A stretch of 23,192 bases of DNA, taken from assembly GCA_964368875.1 (NCBI GenBank), contig CAYJDG010000033.1, forward strand, positions 1 through 23,192, in the 5' to 3' direction. This DNA comes from CAYJDG01 sp964368875 (lineage in GTDB: Bacteria > Pseudomonadota > Alphaproteobacteria > Micavibrionales > Micavibrionaceae). Below the pieces are notes generated by a model. The model was given only the letters and a program-made list of their open reading frames with translations, did not search any database and was not told the origin of the DNA. Each line of letters begins with the position of its first letter. Within the stretch, counting starts at the first letter, position 1. Made by a program: the position numbers and the translations under genes. Of this stretch, positions 12,847 through 19,852 are shown in pieces.

Positions 12847-14871
12847 ATGCTGTGGGATATTCTGCTGACCGTTTCTATCAGTGCTTTGGTCCTGTTTTTA
12901 CTCAGTCGTTTTCTGGTCAATGTGACCTCAGACAGAATCGCCGTGACGGAGCAACGCTACATCGGTGCGTCGCTGGAGGCGGGGCGTGTCTTCGCCATGA
13001 GCAACCAGGTTGGCTTGAAAGCAGATTATCTTTCGCCCGGCCTGCACTTTGTGCTGTGGCCGATCATCAGCGTGGTTGCGAAGCCAGCGTTTCTGACCAT
13101 CGGGGCCGATGAACTCGGCATCGTTGAAGCCACCGATGGCGCATCCCTGTCGTCGGGCCGCATTTTCGCCGATGATCCTGCTGGCGCTGCGCACAACAAC
13201 TTCCAGAACCCTGTCGGCTTCCTCACCAGTGGTGGCATTCGTGGCAAGCAGCTGCGCTTCCTGACCAACGGGACATTTAAAATCAACCCATATCTGTTCA
13301 AGGTCACGAAGATCAAGAAGACAGTGATCGGCGAAGGCCAGATCGGCGTAATCACCGCCATGGACGGCGCTCCGCTTGATGCAAGTCAGCTTCTGGGCCG
13401 TAGCATCGATTCACACGCGTATTTTCAGCGCGCTGAGTCCTTTCTTAAGAATGGTGGGCAGAAGGGTCCGCAGATTGATTTCCTGCGCCCTGGTACCTAC
13501 AACATCAACACCGAAGTCTTTAAGGTTGAGCTGCATAACGCCATTTATATTGGCGAAAATGAGATCGGTATCGTCGAAGCCCGTGACGGTTTGCCCATGG
13601 ATGCCTCCGATGTCGTGGTCATGACTCCGGACGGGCATAATAATTTCCAAGATGGTCAGGCCTTTCTCACCAATGGCGGCTATCGTGGCCCGCAGGAAAA
13701 AATCCTCACCCCCGGCACGTACTATATCAATCCGTATCTGTTTACCGTGACCATCCGCGAGCAGATCAAGGTAGCGCGTGGCGAAGTGGCGGTGCTGATC
13801 TCGAATATCGGTAAGGACCCATCCGAGTACATGCCTGATGGTCAGGTGAGTGCGCAGGATGGCGCATGGGAAGAAGGCGGGCGCACGCGCCATGTCGTCC
13901 CGCGTGGCTTTCGTGGCATTCAGAAAGAGGTGCTTGGCCCCGGCGCGTACAACATCAACCCGCTCGCCTACACGACTCTGATCATCCCGACCACGACACG
14001 CTCGATTGACTGGAGTGCTGATCGTGCCCGTCGCGAAGATCGCGGCAGCATCGGGTTCGATCCGTTTCAGGTCGTGTCTTATGACGGCTTCCCGATGCAG
14101 ATCGAGGTGCGTTGTCAGTACCGCGTCCTGCCCGAGCATGCCCCGTATGTCGTGCAAAAGCTTGGCTCGATTGCGGATCTGGAGGCGAATGTCATACACC
14201 CCCAGATTGACGGTATCTTTCGCGCCCAGGTCTCACGGTCTCCTGCCATTTCCTATCAGCAGAACCGCGCCGAGGAACAGAAGGGAGCGGAAGATGTGAT
14301 CCGCGCCGATCTGTCCAAATACAAGGTTGAGGTCGTGTCGGTGATGATCACGAATATCCATCTGCCTGAAGCCCTGATGCAGACGACCCAGCAGAAGAAT
14401 CTGGCCGAGCAGGAGAAGTCGATGTATGACGCCAAGAAAGACGCTGAACAACGCCGCATCGAGTTTGAGAAAACCCGCGCGGAAGCCGACCAGCAGCTGG
14501 CGATCATTACAGCCGAGGCCAACATCAAGGTCGCGCAGCACGAAGCCCGGCAGACAGAGGAACGCGCGCGCGGTGACGCCGCCCGTATCCGCATGATCGC
14601 CGAAGCCGAAGCCACACAGACGATGCAGGTCGGTGATGCCGAAGCCGGAGTGATCAGATCCAAGGGTGAGGCGCAGGCCAAGGCCTATCAGGATCAGGTC
14701 AATGCACTGACCGCGCAGGGTGTCACGACCGTCGAGGTGATCAAATCGATTGCGGCTGCGGGACTTAAGATCACGCCTGATATTCAGGTCAGCGGTAGCG
14801 GGCAGGGTGATATGTCGGGGCTGGTGCAGGTCCTGCTTGCCCAGATGGTGAAGGATCGCGAAGCGGCGTGA
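12847..14871 (+). CDS. Membrane-anchored SPFH/band 7 protein with vault-protein-like repeats
   Basis: This is a 674-aa protein. A TM helix (3-20) is followed by about five tandem modules (29-86, 87-160, 163-234, 237-308, 311-380). The central three share IGIVEA-DG near the start, then NNFQ or YFQ, F-L-NGG-RGPQ, and L-PGTYNINPYLFKV. This resembles the repeat architecture of major vault protein. An SPFH domain (about 400-515) follows, then a coiled coil rich in Glu, Ala, Gln and Arg (about 515-620) and a short C-terminal segment. Related SPFH proteins form large oligomeric rings or cages on membranes. GAGAGGG precedes the ATG. It is monocistronic with a terminator behind it, and divergent from the RHH-like gene. 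Function unknown; membrane stress or microdomain scaffolding is plausible. Confidence 0.88.
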   Translation: MLWDILLTVSISALVLFLLSRFLVNVTSDRIAVTEQRYIGASLEAGRVFAMSNQVGLKADYLSPGLHFVLWPIISVVAKPAFLTIGADELGIVEATDGASLSSGRIFADDPAGAAHNNFQNPVGFLTSGGIRGKQLRFLTNGTFKINPYLFKVTKIKKTVIGEGQIGVITAMDGAPLDASQLLGRSIDSHAYFQRAESFLKNGGQKGPQIDFLRPGTYNINTEVFKVELHNAIYIGENEIGIVEARDGLPMDASDVVVMTPDGHNNFQDGQAFLTNGGYRGPQEKILTPGTYYINPYLFTVTIREQIKVARGEVAVLISNIGKDPSEYMPDGQVSAQDGAWEEGGRTRHVVPRGFRGIQKEVLGPGAYNINPLAYTTLIIPTTTRSIDWSADRARREDRGSIGFDPFQVVSYDGFPMQIEVRCQYRVLPEHAPYVVQKLGSIADLEANVIHPQIDGIFRAQVSRSPAISYQQNRAEEQKGAEDVIRADLSKYKVEVVSVMITNIHLPEALMQTTQQKNLAEQEKSMYDAKKDAEQRRIEFEKTRAEADQQLAIITAEANIKVAQHEARQTEERARGDAARIRMIAEAEATQTMQVGDAEAGVIRSKGEAQAKAYQDQVNALTAQGVTTVEVIKSIAAAGLKITPDIQVSGSGQGDMSGLVQVLLAQMVKDREAA

Positions 14872-14894
14872 GTGCGTAAAGTTTGAATGAGAAA

Positions 14895-14921
14895 AAGGCG
14901 GCCACTGGCTGCCTTTTTTTT
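14895..14921. terminator. Bidirectional intrinsic terminator
   Basis: A 9-bp stem (14895-14903 with 14907-14915, one G-T wobble) closes an ACT loop, flanked by A-run and T-run. It lies between the convergent SPFH gene and the 303-aa gene and suits both. Confidence 0.85.
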
Positions 14922-14928
14922 ATGCGCC

Positions 14929-15840
14929 TCAGCCCTGAGCGGCTTCGGCCTTGGCTTGCAGGATGTCGTACATGAAGGCCTCGGCATCGGTGACGATCTG
15001 GGTGAAGTCGGGCTTTTCAGGGCGATAGCGGACATCGAGGCCGTTTTCAAAGGTACGGATCTCAGCATTGAGGCGGCCAAGGCGACGGCGGCCCGATTCG
15101 GCGCGGCGGTCATCCTCGCTGAATTTTTTCATGTACCCGAGGCGGACTTTTTCATTCGTCATGCCGATCTGGAACGCGATTTGAATACCCTCCAGATAGG
15201 CCGCGGCGACTGTCATGCACTGGGCGGCGGAGATAGTGCGTTCACCCTTGTTTTCGGCGATGAAGTTAAAGGTGGTGCGGCGGTTGGGATTGCGCAGGAT
15301 TAGCCCGCACTTGCCGTAGCCGTCCTTGATGGTCGCGACCATCCCGATATTGCCCTCGTGATGGATGGTGACATCCTTACCGAGGCTGGCAAAGGATTGT
15401 TCGGCCATTTTAATGGCGTCTTCATAGTGGCCTGAATTTTTACTGTCGCATTTTTCGACCATATCAAGAAACATATGGTGATCTTCGCCCGCGTATATGA
15501 CTTTGCCGTTGTTGTAGACGACGATCCAGCGTTCCGGGTTAAATTTCTTCTCATGGTCTTCGATCAGCGAATCCCAGGCCTCTTCAAAATTGAATTTTTC
15601 GTCGCGGGCCATCAGGGGGCCGCTGCGCATATAGGTCTGGATGATTTTCCCGGCCATGCGGATACAGGCATGCATGGTCTGGGCGCGCACCACGAAGGTC
15701 TCGGCAGGTTTGCCGTTTGCATCGAGAAGGGGCACAACCATACGGTTGCTGACAGCGATAATCGGGTGACCTTCGGCGCTCTCGCCGCGATTGTCACTGA
15801 TCACGAATTTTTCCCGCAGAAGTGTGGTGCTGAAATCCAA
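14929..15840 (-). CDS. Conserved-looking soluble protein of unknown function
   Basis: This is a 303-aa protein with no TM helix or signal peptide. Family unrecognised. Visible blocks include MHACIRMAGKIIQTYMRSGP, RWIVVYNNGKVIYAGEDHHMF, a GNIGMVATIKDGYGKCGLILRNP stretch that reads as a beta-rich fold, and a basic helix (SEDDRRAESGRRRLGRLNAE). The start is a TTG, not ATG: AAAGGA lies eight bases before it and no nearer ATG fits. It converges on the SPFH gene with a shared terminator. Composition matches the neighbourhood, so there is no sign of transfer. Confidence 0.8.
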   Translation of the reverse strand: MDFSTTLLREKFVISDNRGESAEGHPIIAVSNRMVVPLLDANGKPAETFVVRAQTMHACIRMAGKIIQTYMRSGPLMARDEKFNFEEAWDSLIEDHEKKFNPERWIVVYNNGKVIYAGEDHHMFLDMVEKCDSKNSGHYEDAIKMAEQSFASLGKDVTIHHEGNIGMVATIKDGYGKCGLILRNPNRRTTFNFIAENKGERTISAAQCMTVAAAYLEGIQIAFQIGMTNEKVRLGYMKKFSEDDRRAESGRRRLGRLNAEIRTFENGLDVRYRPEKPDFTQIVTDAEAFMYDILQAKAEAAQG

Positions 15841-15920
15841 GGCTGATGTCCTTTAAAGGTCAGAACATCCTAGCATAAACCATGCCAAAGGTTAACCCTT
15901 CGCCGGGTCTTAACAGGGAA

Positions 15921-16328
15921 TTAAAGCGGGACGAAAACCTGGCTGATGCCGGGTGTTTGGGCCGGGCGGGAGCTGTCATTCGCCGTGCGGCGTTCAAGCC
16001 ACAGCGTATCGATACCGTCAGCCACGTTGAACCAGTCGGTCGTTTGTGCCCAGATGGGCAGGAGCGGGCCAAACACGGCCCCGATAAAGGATTCGGCCAG
16101 CAGCGACCCGAGCAGGCCATCGCTATTCGCTGCGCTGGTCCTGCCGGAGTCTTTAGCTGGTTTAGTCGTATCACACCCCCCACGACATACGCTCAACCGT
16201 CTGTCCGGGAAGTTACGCGCAACGGAACTTTTGTTCTCGTTTATCTCTTGGGTATCTAACCACACGCCTTGGAGGAAGCTGTGTCCCAGAGTGATTTTTT
16301 TAGCTGTTTTTTTCTGCGTCGTAACCAT
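15921..16328 (-). CDS. Hypothetical protein, start uncertain
   Basis: This is about 135 aa from the second Met (an upstream Met at 16352 would give 143). The N-terminal part is basic (TTQKKTAKKI). A hydrophobic, Gly/Leu-rich segment LLGSLLAESFIGAVFGPLLP near the middle may enter the membrane, followed by WAQTTDWFNVADGIDTLWLE. Neither start has a convincing ribosome binding site. Overlapping frames on the + strand (15882-16259, 15946-16335) and another minus-strand frame (15860-16183) look much less protein-like. This is the best reading of an otherwise empty 630-base stretch, but it may not be a gene. Confidence 0.45.
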   Translation of the reverse strand: MVTTQKKTAKKITLGHSFLQGVWLDTQEINENKSSVARNFPDRRLSVCRGGCDTTKPAKDSGRTSAANSDGLLGSLLAESFIGAVFGPLLPIWAQTTDWFNVADGIDTLWLERRTANDSSRPAQTPGISQVFVPL

Positions 16329-16472
16329 GCCCTGATCATGCCAGAGGGCCATGAAGGGCTATTTAATTATGCCTTGCATTTGATGCATTTCGGGCAACTA
16401 TCGTTTCGAAATTATTTCAAATTTTATCTATTTCTTTTTGGCAGAAAGGGCTTAATTCGCTAAGGTACAACC

Positions 16473-16892
16473 ATGGCAGGAATTCGCAGATATATAGGCC
16501 GCGTCGTCAGCGGCTGGATCATGGCGCTGGTGATGGGCATTATCACCGCGCTCGTGAAAAAAGCCATGCGTGCAGCAGCAGCGCAGAACGCTGCGCGTCC
16601 GCCGTTTCAATCGCGCACCGTGAACACAGGCGCAGCTCCGGCCGCTGCCGCGCCGAAACCGCAAACGCAAATCAAACAGCCATACAAACAATGGGCCGTG
16701 CAGGATGCGATTTATCAGGGTATGCGCAAATCGGAATTGATTGCAGCCTATGGCCAGCCGGACGACAAGGCGCGCCCAACGTTCGATCAGGAAATCTGGA
16801 CCTATCTGAAAGACGGATCTAACGACAATGAAACGCCCGCGATGACGGTCACCATGGATAAAGGGATCGTCACCGACTGGGCGGAAAAGTAG
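16473..16892 (+). CDS. Membrane-anchored protein with SmpA/BamE-like domain
   Basis: This 139-aa protein has an N-terminal hydrophobic helix (about 12-28), an Ala/Pro/Gln linker, then a C-terminal domain from about residue 77. There, IYQGMRKSELIAAYGQPD, EIWTYLKDG and MTVTMDKGIVTDW match the pattern of SmpA/OmlA-like domains (GMTKSEV..LGQPD ... W.Y ... F..G.V). BamE-type proteins with this fold belong to the outer membrane assembly machine. This one has no lipobox Cys, so it would be held by a TM helix instead and is unlikely to be BamE itself. The start is ATG with TAAGG upstream. Confidence 0.7.
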   Translation: MAGIRRYIGRVVSGWIMALVMGIITALVKKAMRAAAAQNAARPPFQSRTVNTGAAPAAAAPKPQTQIKQPYKQWAVQDAIYQGMRKSELIAAYGQPDDKARPTFDQEIWTYLKDGSNDNETPAMTVTMDKGIVTDWAEK

Positions 16893-16901
16893 CGCGGGAA
16901 A

Positions 16902-17189
16902 TTAAGCCGCTGGGGGCGCAGGTGGTGTTTCAGAACAGCAACCACCAGAACCGCAGCCGCAGGATTTTTTCTCAGTGCCATCAGCGTTGGGTGTGCCGCA
17001 GCTTTTCTTACAGCAACATTTCATCATTCCGGCCAGGGCACAAAATCCGATCAGTCCGCTAAAGAGCGGGATCAGACCGACGACGGCCACCCACATGGCC
17101 CCCGGGGTCAAAACACCAAGCGCAATCAGGACGACGCCCGCAATAATGCGGACGATTCTGTCGGTTTGACCAATATTGGGTTTGAACAT
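16902..17189 (-). CDS. DUF2892 (YgaP-type TM) protein with cysteine-rich tail
   Basis: This is a 95-aa protein. Residues 1-50 match the DUF2892 / YgaP transmembrane pattern: NIGQTDRIVRIIAGVVLIAL, then WVAVVGLIPLFSGLIGFC. Two helices form a hairpin as in the membrane part of the YgaP rhodanese. After this, the usual short end is replaced by a tail with MKCCCKKSCG and KKSCGCGSGGCC, giving about eleven Cys in all, and a Pro/Ala end. Such clustered cysteines suggest metal or persulfide binding. The ATG has AGGGAGG upstream. No rhodanese or metal-resistance gene is beside it, although an ArsR regulator lies about 1.1 kb away on the other strand. Confidence 0.85.
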   Translation of the reverse strand: MFKPNIGQTDRIVRIIAGVVLIALGVLTPGAMWVAVVGLIPLFSGLIGFCALAGMMKCCCKKSCGTPNADGTEKKSCGCGSGGCCSETPPAPPAA

Positions 17190-17265
17190 GCGGGCCTCCC
17201 TGGCTGCGATAACTCTCTGCCAGTGAACATAGACCTTTTACAGGTCATGAACAGGGGAGACTGGT

Positions 17266-17442
17266 TTAGCCTTCGAGCGCGCCGGGCAGGTCTTCATATA
17301 AAAGGCTGTAAATCGCGTCCCCGAACAGGAAAATCGAGGCGGCGATGGTGAGTGCGATTCCGGCAGCAATCAGCCCGTATTCAATGGCGGTCGCGCCTTT
17401 GGTGCTCAGGCGGTAACGCAGAAGGAAAGCGGTCAGTTTCAT
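17266..17442 (-). CDS. Flp/Fap-type pilin (type IVb)
   Basis: This is a 58-aa protein starting MKLTAFLLRYRLSTKGATAI and continuing EYGLIAAGIALTIAAS. The Flp prepilin site is present: Gly16 with Glu21-Tyr22 after cleavage, then a hydrophobic helix that would pack into the pilus core. Prepilin peptidase (CpaA/TadV) would cut before ATAIEYG. Length is typical for Flp. No tad/cpa assembly gene is in the window, so it is either an isolated extra pilin or serves a locus elsewhere. It reads toward the DUF2892 gene on the same strand, 76 bases upstream of it. Confidence 0.85.
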   Translation of the reverse strand: MKLTAFLLRYRLSTKGATAIEYGLIAAGIALTIAASIFLFGDAIYSLLYEDLPGALEG

Positions 17443-17548
17443 CTCTGGCTCATTTCTCTATCTTTGAGGATACCATGGGAAAACTTGGCAAAATACTAAG
17501 AATAGGTAAAAACCCATCTTTGTGAGGAAGCCGGGGTTTGCTACTCTA

Positions 17549-17648
17549 NNNNNNNNNNNNNNNNNNNNNNNNNNNNNNNNNNNNNNNNNNNNNNNNNNNN
17601 NNNNNNNNNNNNNNNNNNNNNNNNNNNNNNNNNNNNNNNNNNNNNNNN
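17549..17648. other. Assembly gap (100 N)
   Basis: Exactly 100 N, a scaffold placeholder of unknown true length. It removes the start of the + strand gene that ends at 18248. Just before it, TTGTGA, a 16-base spacer and TACTCT form a possible promoter for that gene. Confidence 0.98.
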
Positions 17649-18248
17649 CCGGACGACCTCAAGGAATGGTCCGACCTCAACAAGGTCGTCGTTCTGGTCG
17701 GCAAAGAAGACATCGATAAAATGGTCCGCTCGGTTGAGGCCGATCCGGGCGCGGTGTCTCCGACCGGGTTGCTGTTCCTTGCCAAAGCGCTCGCCGAACA
17801 AAAGCGGATGGAAGAAGCTGCGCTCTATTTCTATGTCGGGCAACTGCGCGCGAATTTCGATGTCGCACGCTGGCCGCCGCGCCTCGATCCCGAAGACCTC
17901 AAGCGCTTGCAGGCGGAAAAGAGCAAAGCTCCCGACCAGCAGGGCCAGACGACCGGAGCATCGGAGCCGCGCCTGAAGAACCCGCATGAATCTGTGTTCA
18001 ATGTGTCAGCTGCAATCAGCCCGCCGATCTCCAGCTGGCTGTTCGAAGATCCCGACCGCGCCGCCAAGCTAATGGCGAAGGTCAAAGCATGGGACGCAAG
18101 TGCGACCTATGCGTACAAGCCCAACTATGATCTGCCGGAACCGCTGCCCTTCGATCAGTGGCCGAAACTTCTGAGCGGCACGCGCGAGGGATTTTTCGTG
18201 CGCATGGATCAGTTCATCGCCGGGCTGAAAAAAGTCAAAGCCCAATAA
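17649..18248 (+). CDS. Helical-repeat-like protein, 5' end lost in gap
   Basis: The 199 visible residues begin PDDLKEWSDLNKVVVLVGKE. A helical part (GLLFLAKALAEQKRMEEAAL) followed by YFYVGQLRANFDVARWPPRL resembles TPR or Sel1-like helical hairpins, then comes a charged Gln/Ser linker and a C-terminal segment with SAAISPPISSWLFEDPDRAA. The pattern AALYFYVGQLRANFD feels like a conserved uncharacterised family, but no name can be given. The start codon is in the gap. It ends 87 bases before the arsR start, with no clear terminator between. Confidence 0.75.
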   Translation, partial: PDDLKEWSDLNKVVVLVGKEDIDKMVRSVEADPGAVSPTGLLFLAKALAEQKRMEEAALYFYVGQLRANFDVARWPPRLDPEDLKRLQAEKSKAPDQQGQTTGASEPRLKNPHESVFNVSAAISPPISSWLFEDPDRAAKLMAKVKAWDASATYAYKPNYDLPEPLPFDQWPKLLSGTREGFFVRMDQFIAGLKKVKAQ

Positions 18249-18299
18249 TCACCCAAAACCTTCTAGAAACCGGGGCTTAACGGCCCTCAAAAATAACAC

Positions 18300-18328
18300 T
18301 TGAAAAGGCAACCAAATGGTTGCATAAT
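18300..18328 (+). promoter_or_regulatory. Promoter of arsR-SRPBCC with operator in the spacer
   Basis: TTGAAA (18300-18305), 17 bases, CATAAT (18323-18328). The spacer contains the palindrome GCAACCAAATGGTTGC (18308-18323), a site type repeatedly seen before ArsR-SRPBCC pairs. Repressor binding there would block polymerase directly. The -10 ends seven bases before the ATG at 18336. Confidence 0.8.
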
Positions 18329-18335
18329 GAGACAT

Positions 18336-18656
18336 ATGGATGAGGACAACGTATTCAAAGCTCTGGCAGATGCCTCGCGGCGCGACCTGCTTGACCGGTT
18401 GCGCCAGACAAGCGGCTTGAGCCTGAATGAGTTGTGCCACGGCCATGACATGACCCGGCAGGCAGTGACGAAACATCTCGCAATCCTTGAGGAGGCGAAT
18501 TTGATCGCCACCATTAAGCGCGGGCGTGAAAAACTGCACTACCTGAACCCGGTGCCGCTGCATGAAATTTACATGCGCTGGATCGGCAGGTTCGAGCAGG
18601 ACCGCATGCAAGCACTTTTCAATTTGAAACAAGCTCTCAAGGAGACGAAGACATGA
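18336..18656 (+). CDS. ArsR-family winged-helix repressor (SRPBCC-linked type)
   Basis: This 106-aa protein has the ArsR fold: VFKALADASRRDLLDRL, the recognition region LSLNELCHGHDMTRQAVTKH, LAILEEANLIATIKRGREK for the wing, then LHYLNPVPLHEIYMRWI. No metal-binding Cys pair of the ArsR alpha-3 type (CVC) is present, so it is not an arsenic sensor. It belongs to the subgroup that sits with SRPBCC proteins and represses its own operon. An in-frame TTG at 18300 and ATG at 18327 fall inside the promoter, so 18336 is chosen. That implies a leaderless transcript. Its stop overlaps the SRPBCC start by 4 nt. Confidence 0.9.
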   Translation: MDEDNVFKALADASRRDLLDRLRQTSGLSLNELCHGHDMTRQAVTKHLAILEEANLIATIKRGREKLHYLNPVPLHEIYMRWIGRFEQDRMQALFNLKQALKETKT

Positions 18657-19111
18657 CCACCCCTGATCAAGTTTATAAAACCCATATCGACAGCACGCCC
18701 GAAAAAGTATGGGCGGCGATCACCAACCCCGAATTTTCGCGTCAGTATTTTTTCAGCAGCGCCCTGATCACGCCTGACTGGAAGAAAGGCTCTGCCTTTC
18801 AGATGAAGAATATGGACAACGGCGACGTCGTGCATGAAGGGGAAATTCTCGAATGCGATCCGCCGCGCCTGCTGGTGCTGTCGTGGCGTAATCCGGGCGA
18901 TATGACCGATGTTTCGCGCGTGCGCTATGAGATTGTCGCCAAAGGCTCGGGTGTCGAACTCACCATCATGCACGGCGACTTTATCGAGAACTCGCCGATG
19001 GCAACCCGTGTCGCCGGCGGCTGGCCGACCATCATCGCGAACCTGAAAGCCTATCTCGAAACCGGAGTGGTCGCCGGACCAAAAACCTCCGGCGGGTCCT
19101 GCGCCGCCTAA
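18653..19111 (+). CDS. SRPBCC (AHSA1-like) domain protein
   Basis: This is a 152-aa soluble protein of the START/Bet v1 helix-grip fold: YKTHIDSTPEKVWAAITNPE at the N terminus, FQMKNMDNGDVVHEGEILEC, PPRLLVLSWRNP, and the closing helix GGWPTIIANLKAYLETG. Such proteins bind hydrophobic ligands in a central pocket; ligand unknown. It is translationally coupled (ATGA) to the ArsR repressor, the usual arrangement, and probably shares its inducer or acts on it. The C terminus ends SGGSCAA. A strong terminator follows directly. Confidence 0.92.
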   Translation: MTTPDQVYKTHIDSTPEKVWAAITNPEFSRQYFFSSALITPDWKKGSAFQMKNMDNGDVVHEGEILECDPPRLLVLSWRNPGDMTDVSRVRYEIVAKGSGVELTIMHGDFIENSPMATRVAGGWPTIIANLKAYLETGVVAGPKTSGGSCAA

Positions 19112-19116
19112 AGTTC

Positions 19117-19147
19117 AAAAAGCCCGGAGCGATCCGGGCTTTTTTTA
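19117..19147 (+). terminator. Intrinsic terminator after the SRPBCC gene
   Basis: A perfect 12-bp stem (19117-19128 with 19133-19144) closes a GCGA tetraloop and runs into a T tract. The A-run on the other side suits the minus-strand gene ending at 19172. Confidence 0.95.
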
Positions 19148-19171
19148 TGGGGTGGGTGCGGCGTGCGCGCC

Positions 19172-19516
19172 CTAATCGTTATATCCGCCCGAGCCCTGAC
19201 GCGGCGTCACATAGCGGCGCTCAGTCTCACGCAGGACAGGTGTCCCGGCGGCCGGGGGCGTGGTGGCCATCTCCTCAACCGGAACGAAGACCTCTTCCTC
19301 GGCATAGCGCGGTTCGCCATAGACCGGGGCAGAGGGCTGATAATAGGAATTTTTAACGCGGTACCCCTTCAGCACAGTCGTGCTCTTCGTCCCCGGCGGC
19401 ACCGCGCCCGGGTCATGGGTAAACTCAGTGCTGCTGCGCAGAATTTGCTCCGCATTGGCAGAAACCGGCAGAACCAGCAGGGCGAGACTTAGGGCTAATA
19501 GAGTTTTGGCAATCAT
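19172..19516 (-). CDS. Exported small protein of unknown function
   Basis: This 114-aa protein has a Sec signal peptide (LALSLALLVLPVSANA, cleavage expected before EQILRSS). The mature part of about 92 residues is Pro-, Thr-, Tyr- and Glu-rich and probably loosely structured, for example YRVKNSYYQPSAPVYGEPRY and ending RQGSGGYND. No cysteine and no lipobox were seen, so it is periplasmic or secreted. AAGGAG lies 9 bases before the ATG. No family is recognised. It is the last gene of ordinary composition before the A+T-rich ParA/SIR2 region. Confidence 0.75.
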   Translation of the reverse strand: MIAKTLLALSLALLVLPVSANAEQILRSSTEFTHDPGAVPPGTKSTTVLKGYRVKNSYYQPSAPVYGEPRYAEEEVFVPVEEMATTPPAAGTPVLRETERRYVTPRQGSGGYND

Positions 19517-19852
19517 GATTTTTTCTCCTTAATAGAGATAGAACGTTTGAGGGGGGAGATACATTCCATTAATTTATTCAAAAGATGTATTGTTAGCGGG
19601 ATTGTTAATAAAAGCCATAATATAAGAGGAATATGAGATTTTTGCCCATAATTAGAAAAGAATATTGTGATGATTCTAAAGTGGGTTTAGGTGAGTAAAG
19701 TTCATTATGGATGCTTGCGTTCAAAAACCTACATATAAAAAAATCAAGAACGACAGAGCGATTTAGAAATACTCAGAATATTTTGGATTTCTTAAGTGCG
19801 GTCGTAATGATTTCGAAGAGCCAATAGATTTTCGGGCTTCACTTCATGAAAA
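19517..19852. other. A+T-rich intergenic region, left edge of the ParA/SIR2 insert
   Basis: About 336 bases with no convincing intact gene. Its A+T content contrasts with the genes to the left. A readable + strand stretch from 19707 (MDACVQKPTYKKIKNDRAI) meets an in-frame TAG at 19764 and then continues KYSEYFGFLKCGRNDFEEPI toward the SIR2 gene; this may be a decayed gene or chance. No tRNA or direct repeat marking an attachment site was seen. Confidence 0.5.

Noticed and set aside
13411..14199. 262-codon minus-strand frame inside the SPFH gene
   Set aside because: Antisense to the repeat modules and SPFH domain, no start signal, His/Arg-rich composition typical of a shadow.
15860..16259. 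Alternative reading frames on both strands around the 15921 gene
   Set aside because: They are rich in Arg, Ser, Cys and Pro in patterns of frame-shifted coding DNA. The 15921-16328 minus frame reads best, though itself only moderately.
17232..17246. GACCT-TTTAC-AGGTC small hairpin downstream of the Flp gene
   Set aside because: Only 5 bp and without a T-run in the direction of flp transcription; insufficient to call a terminator.
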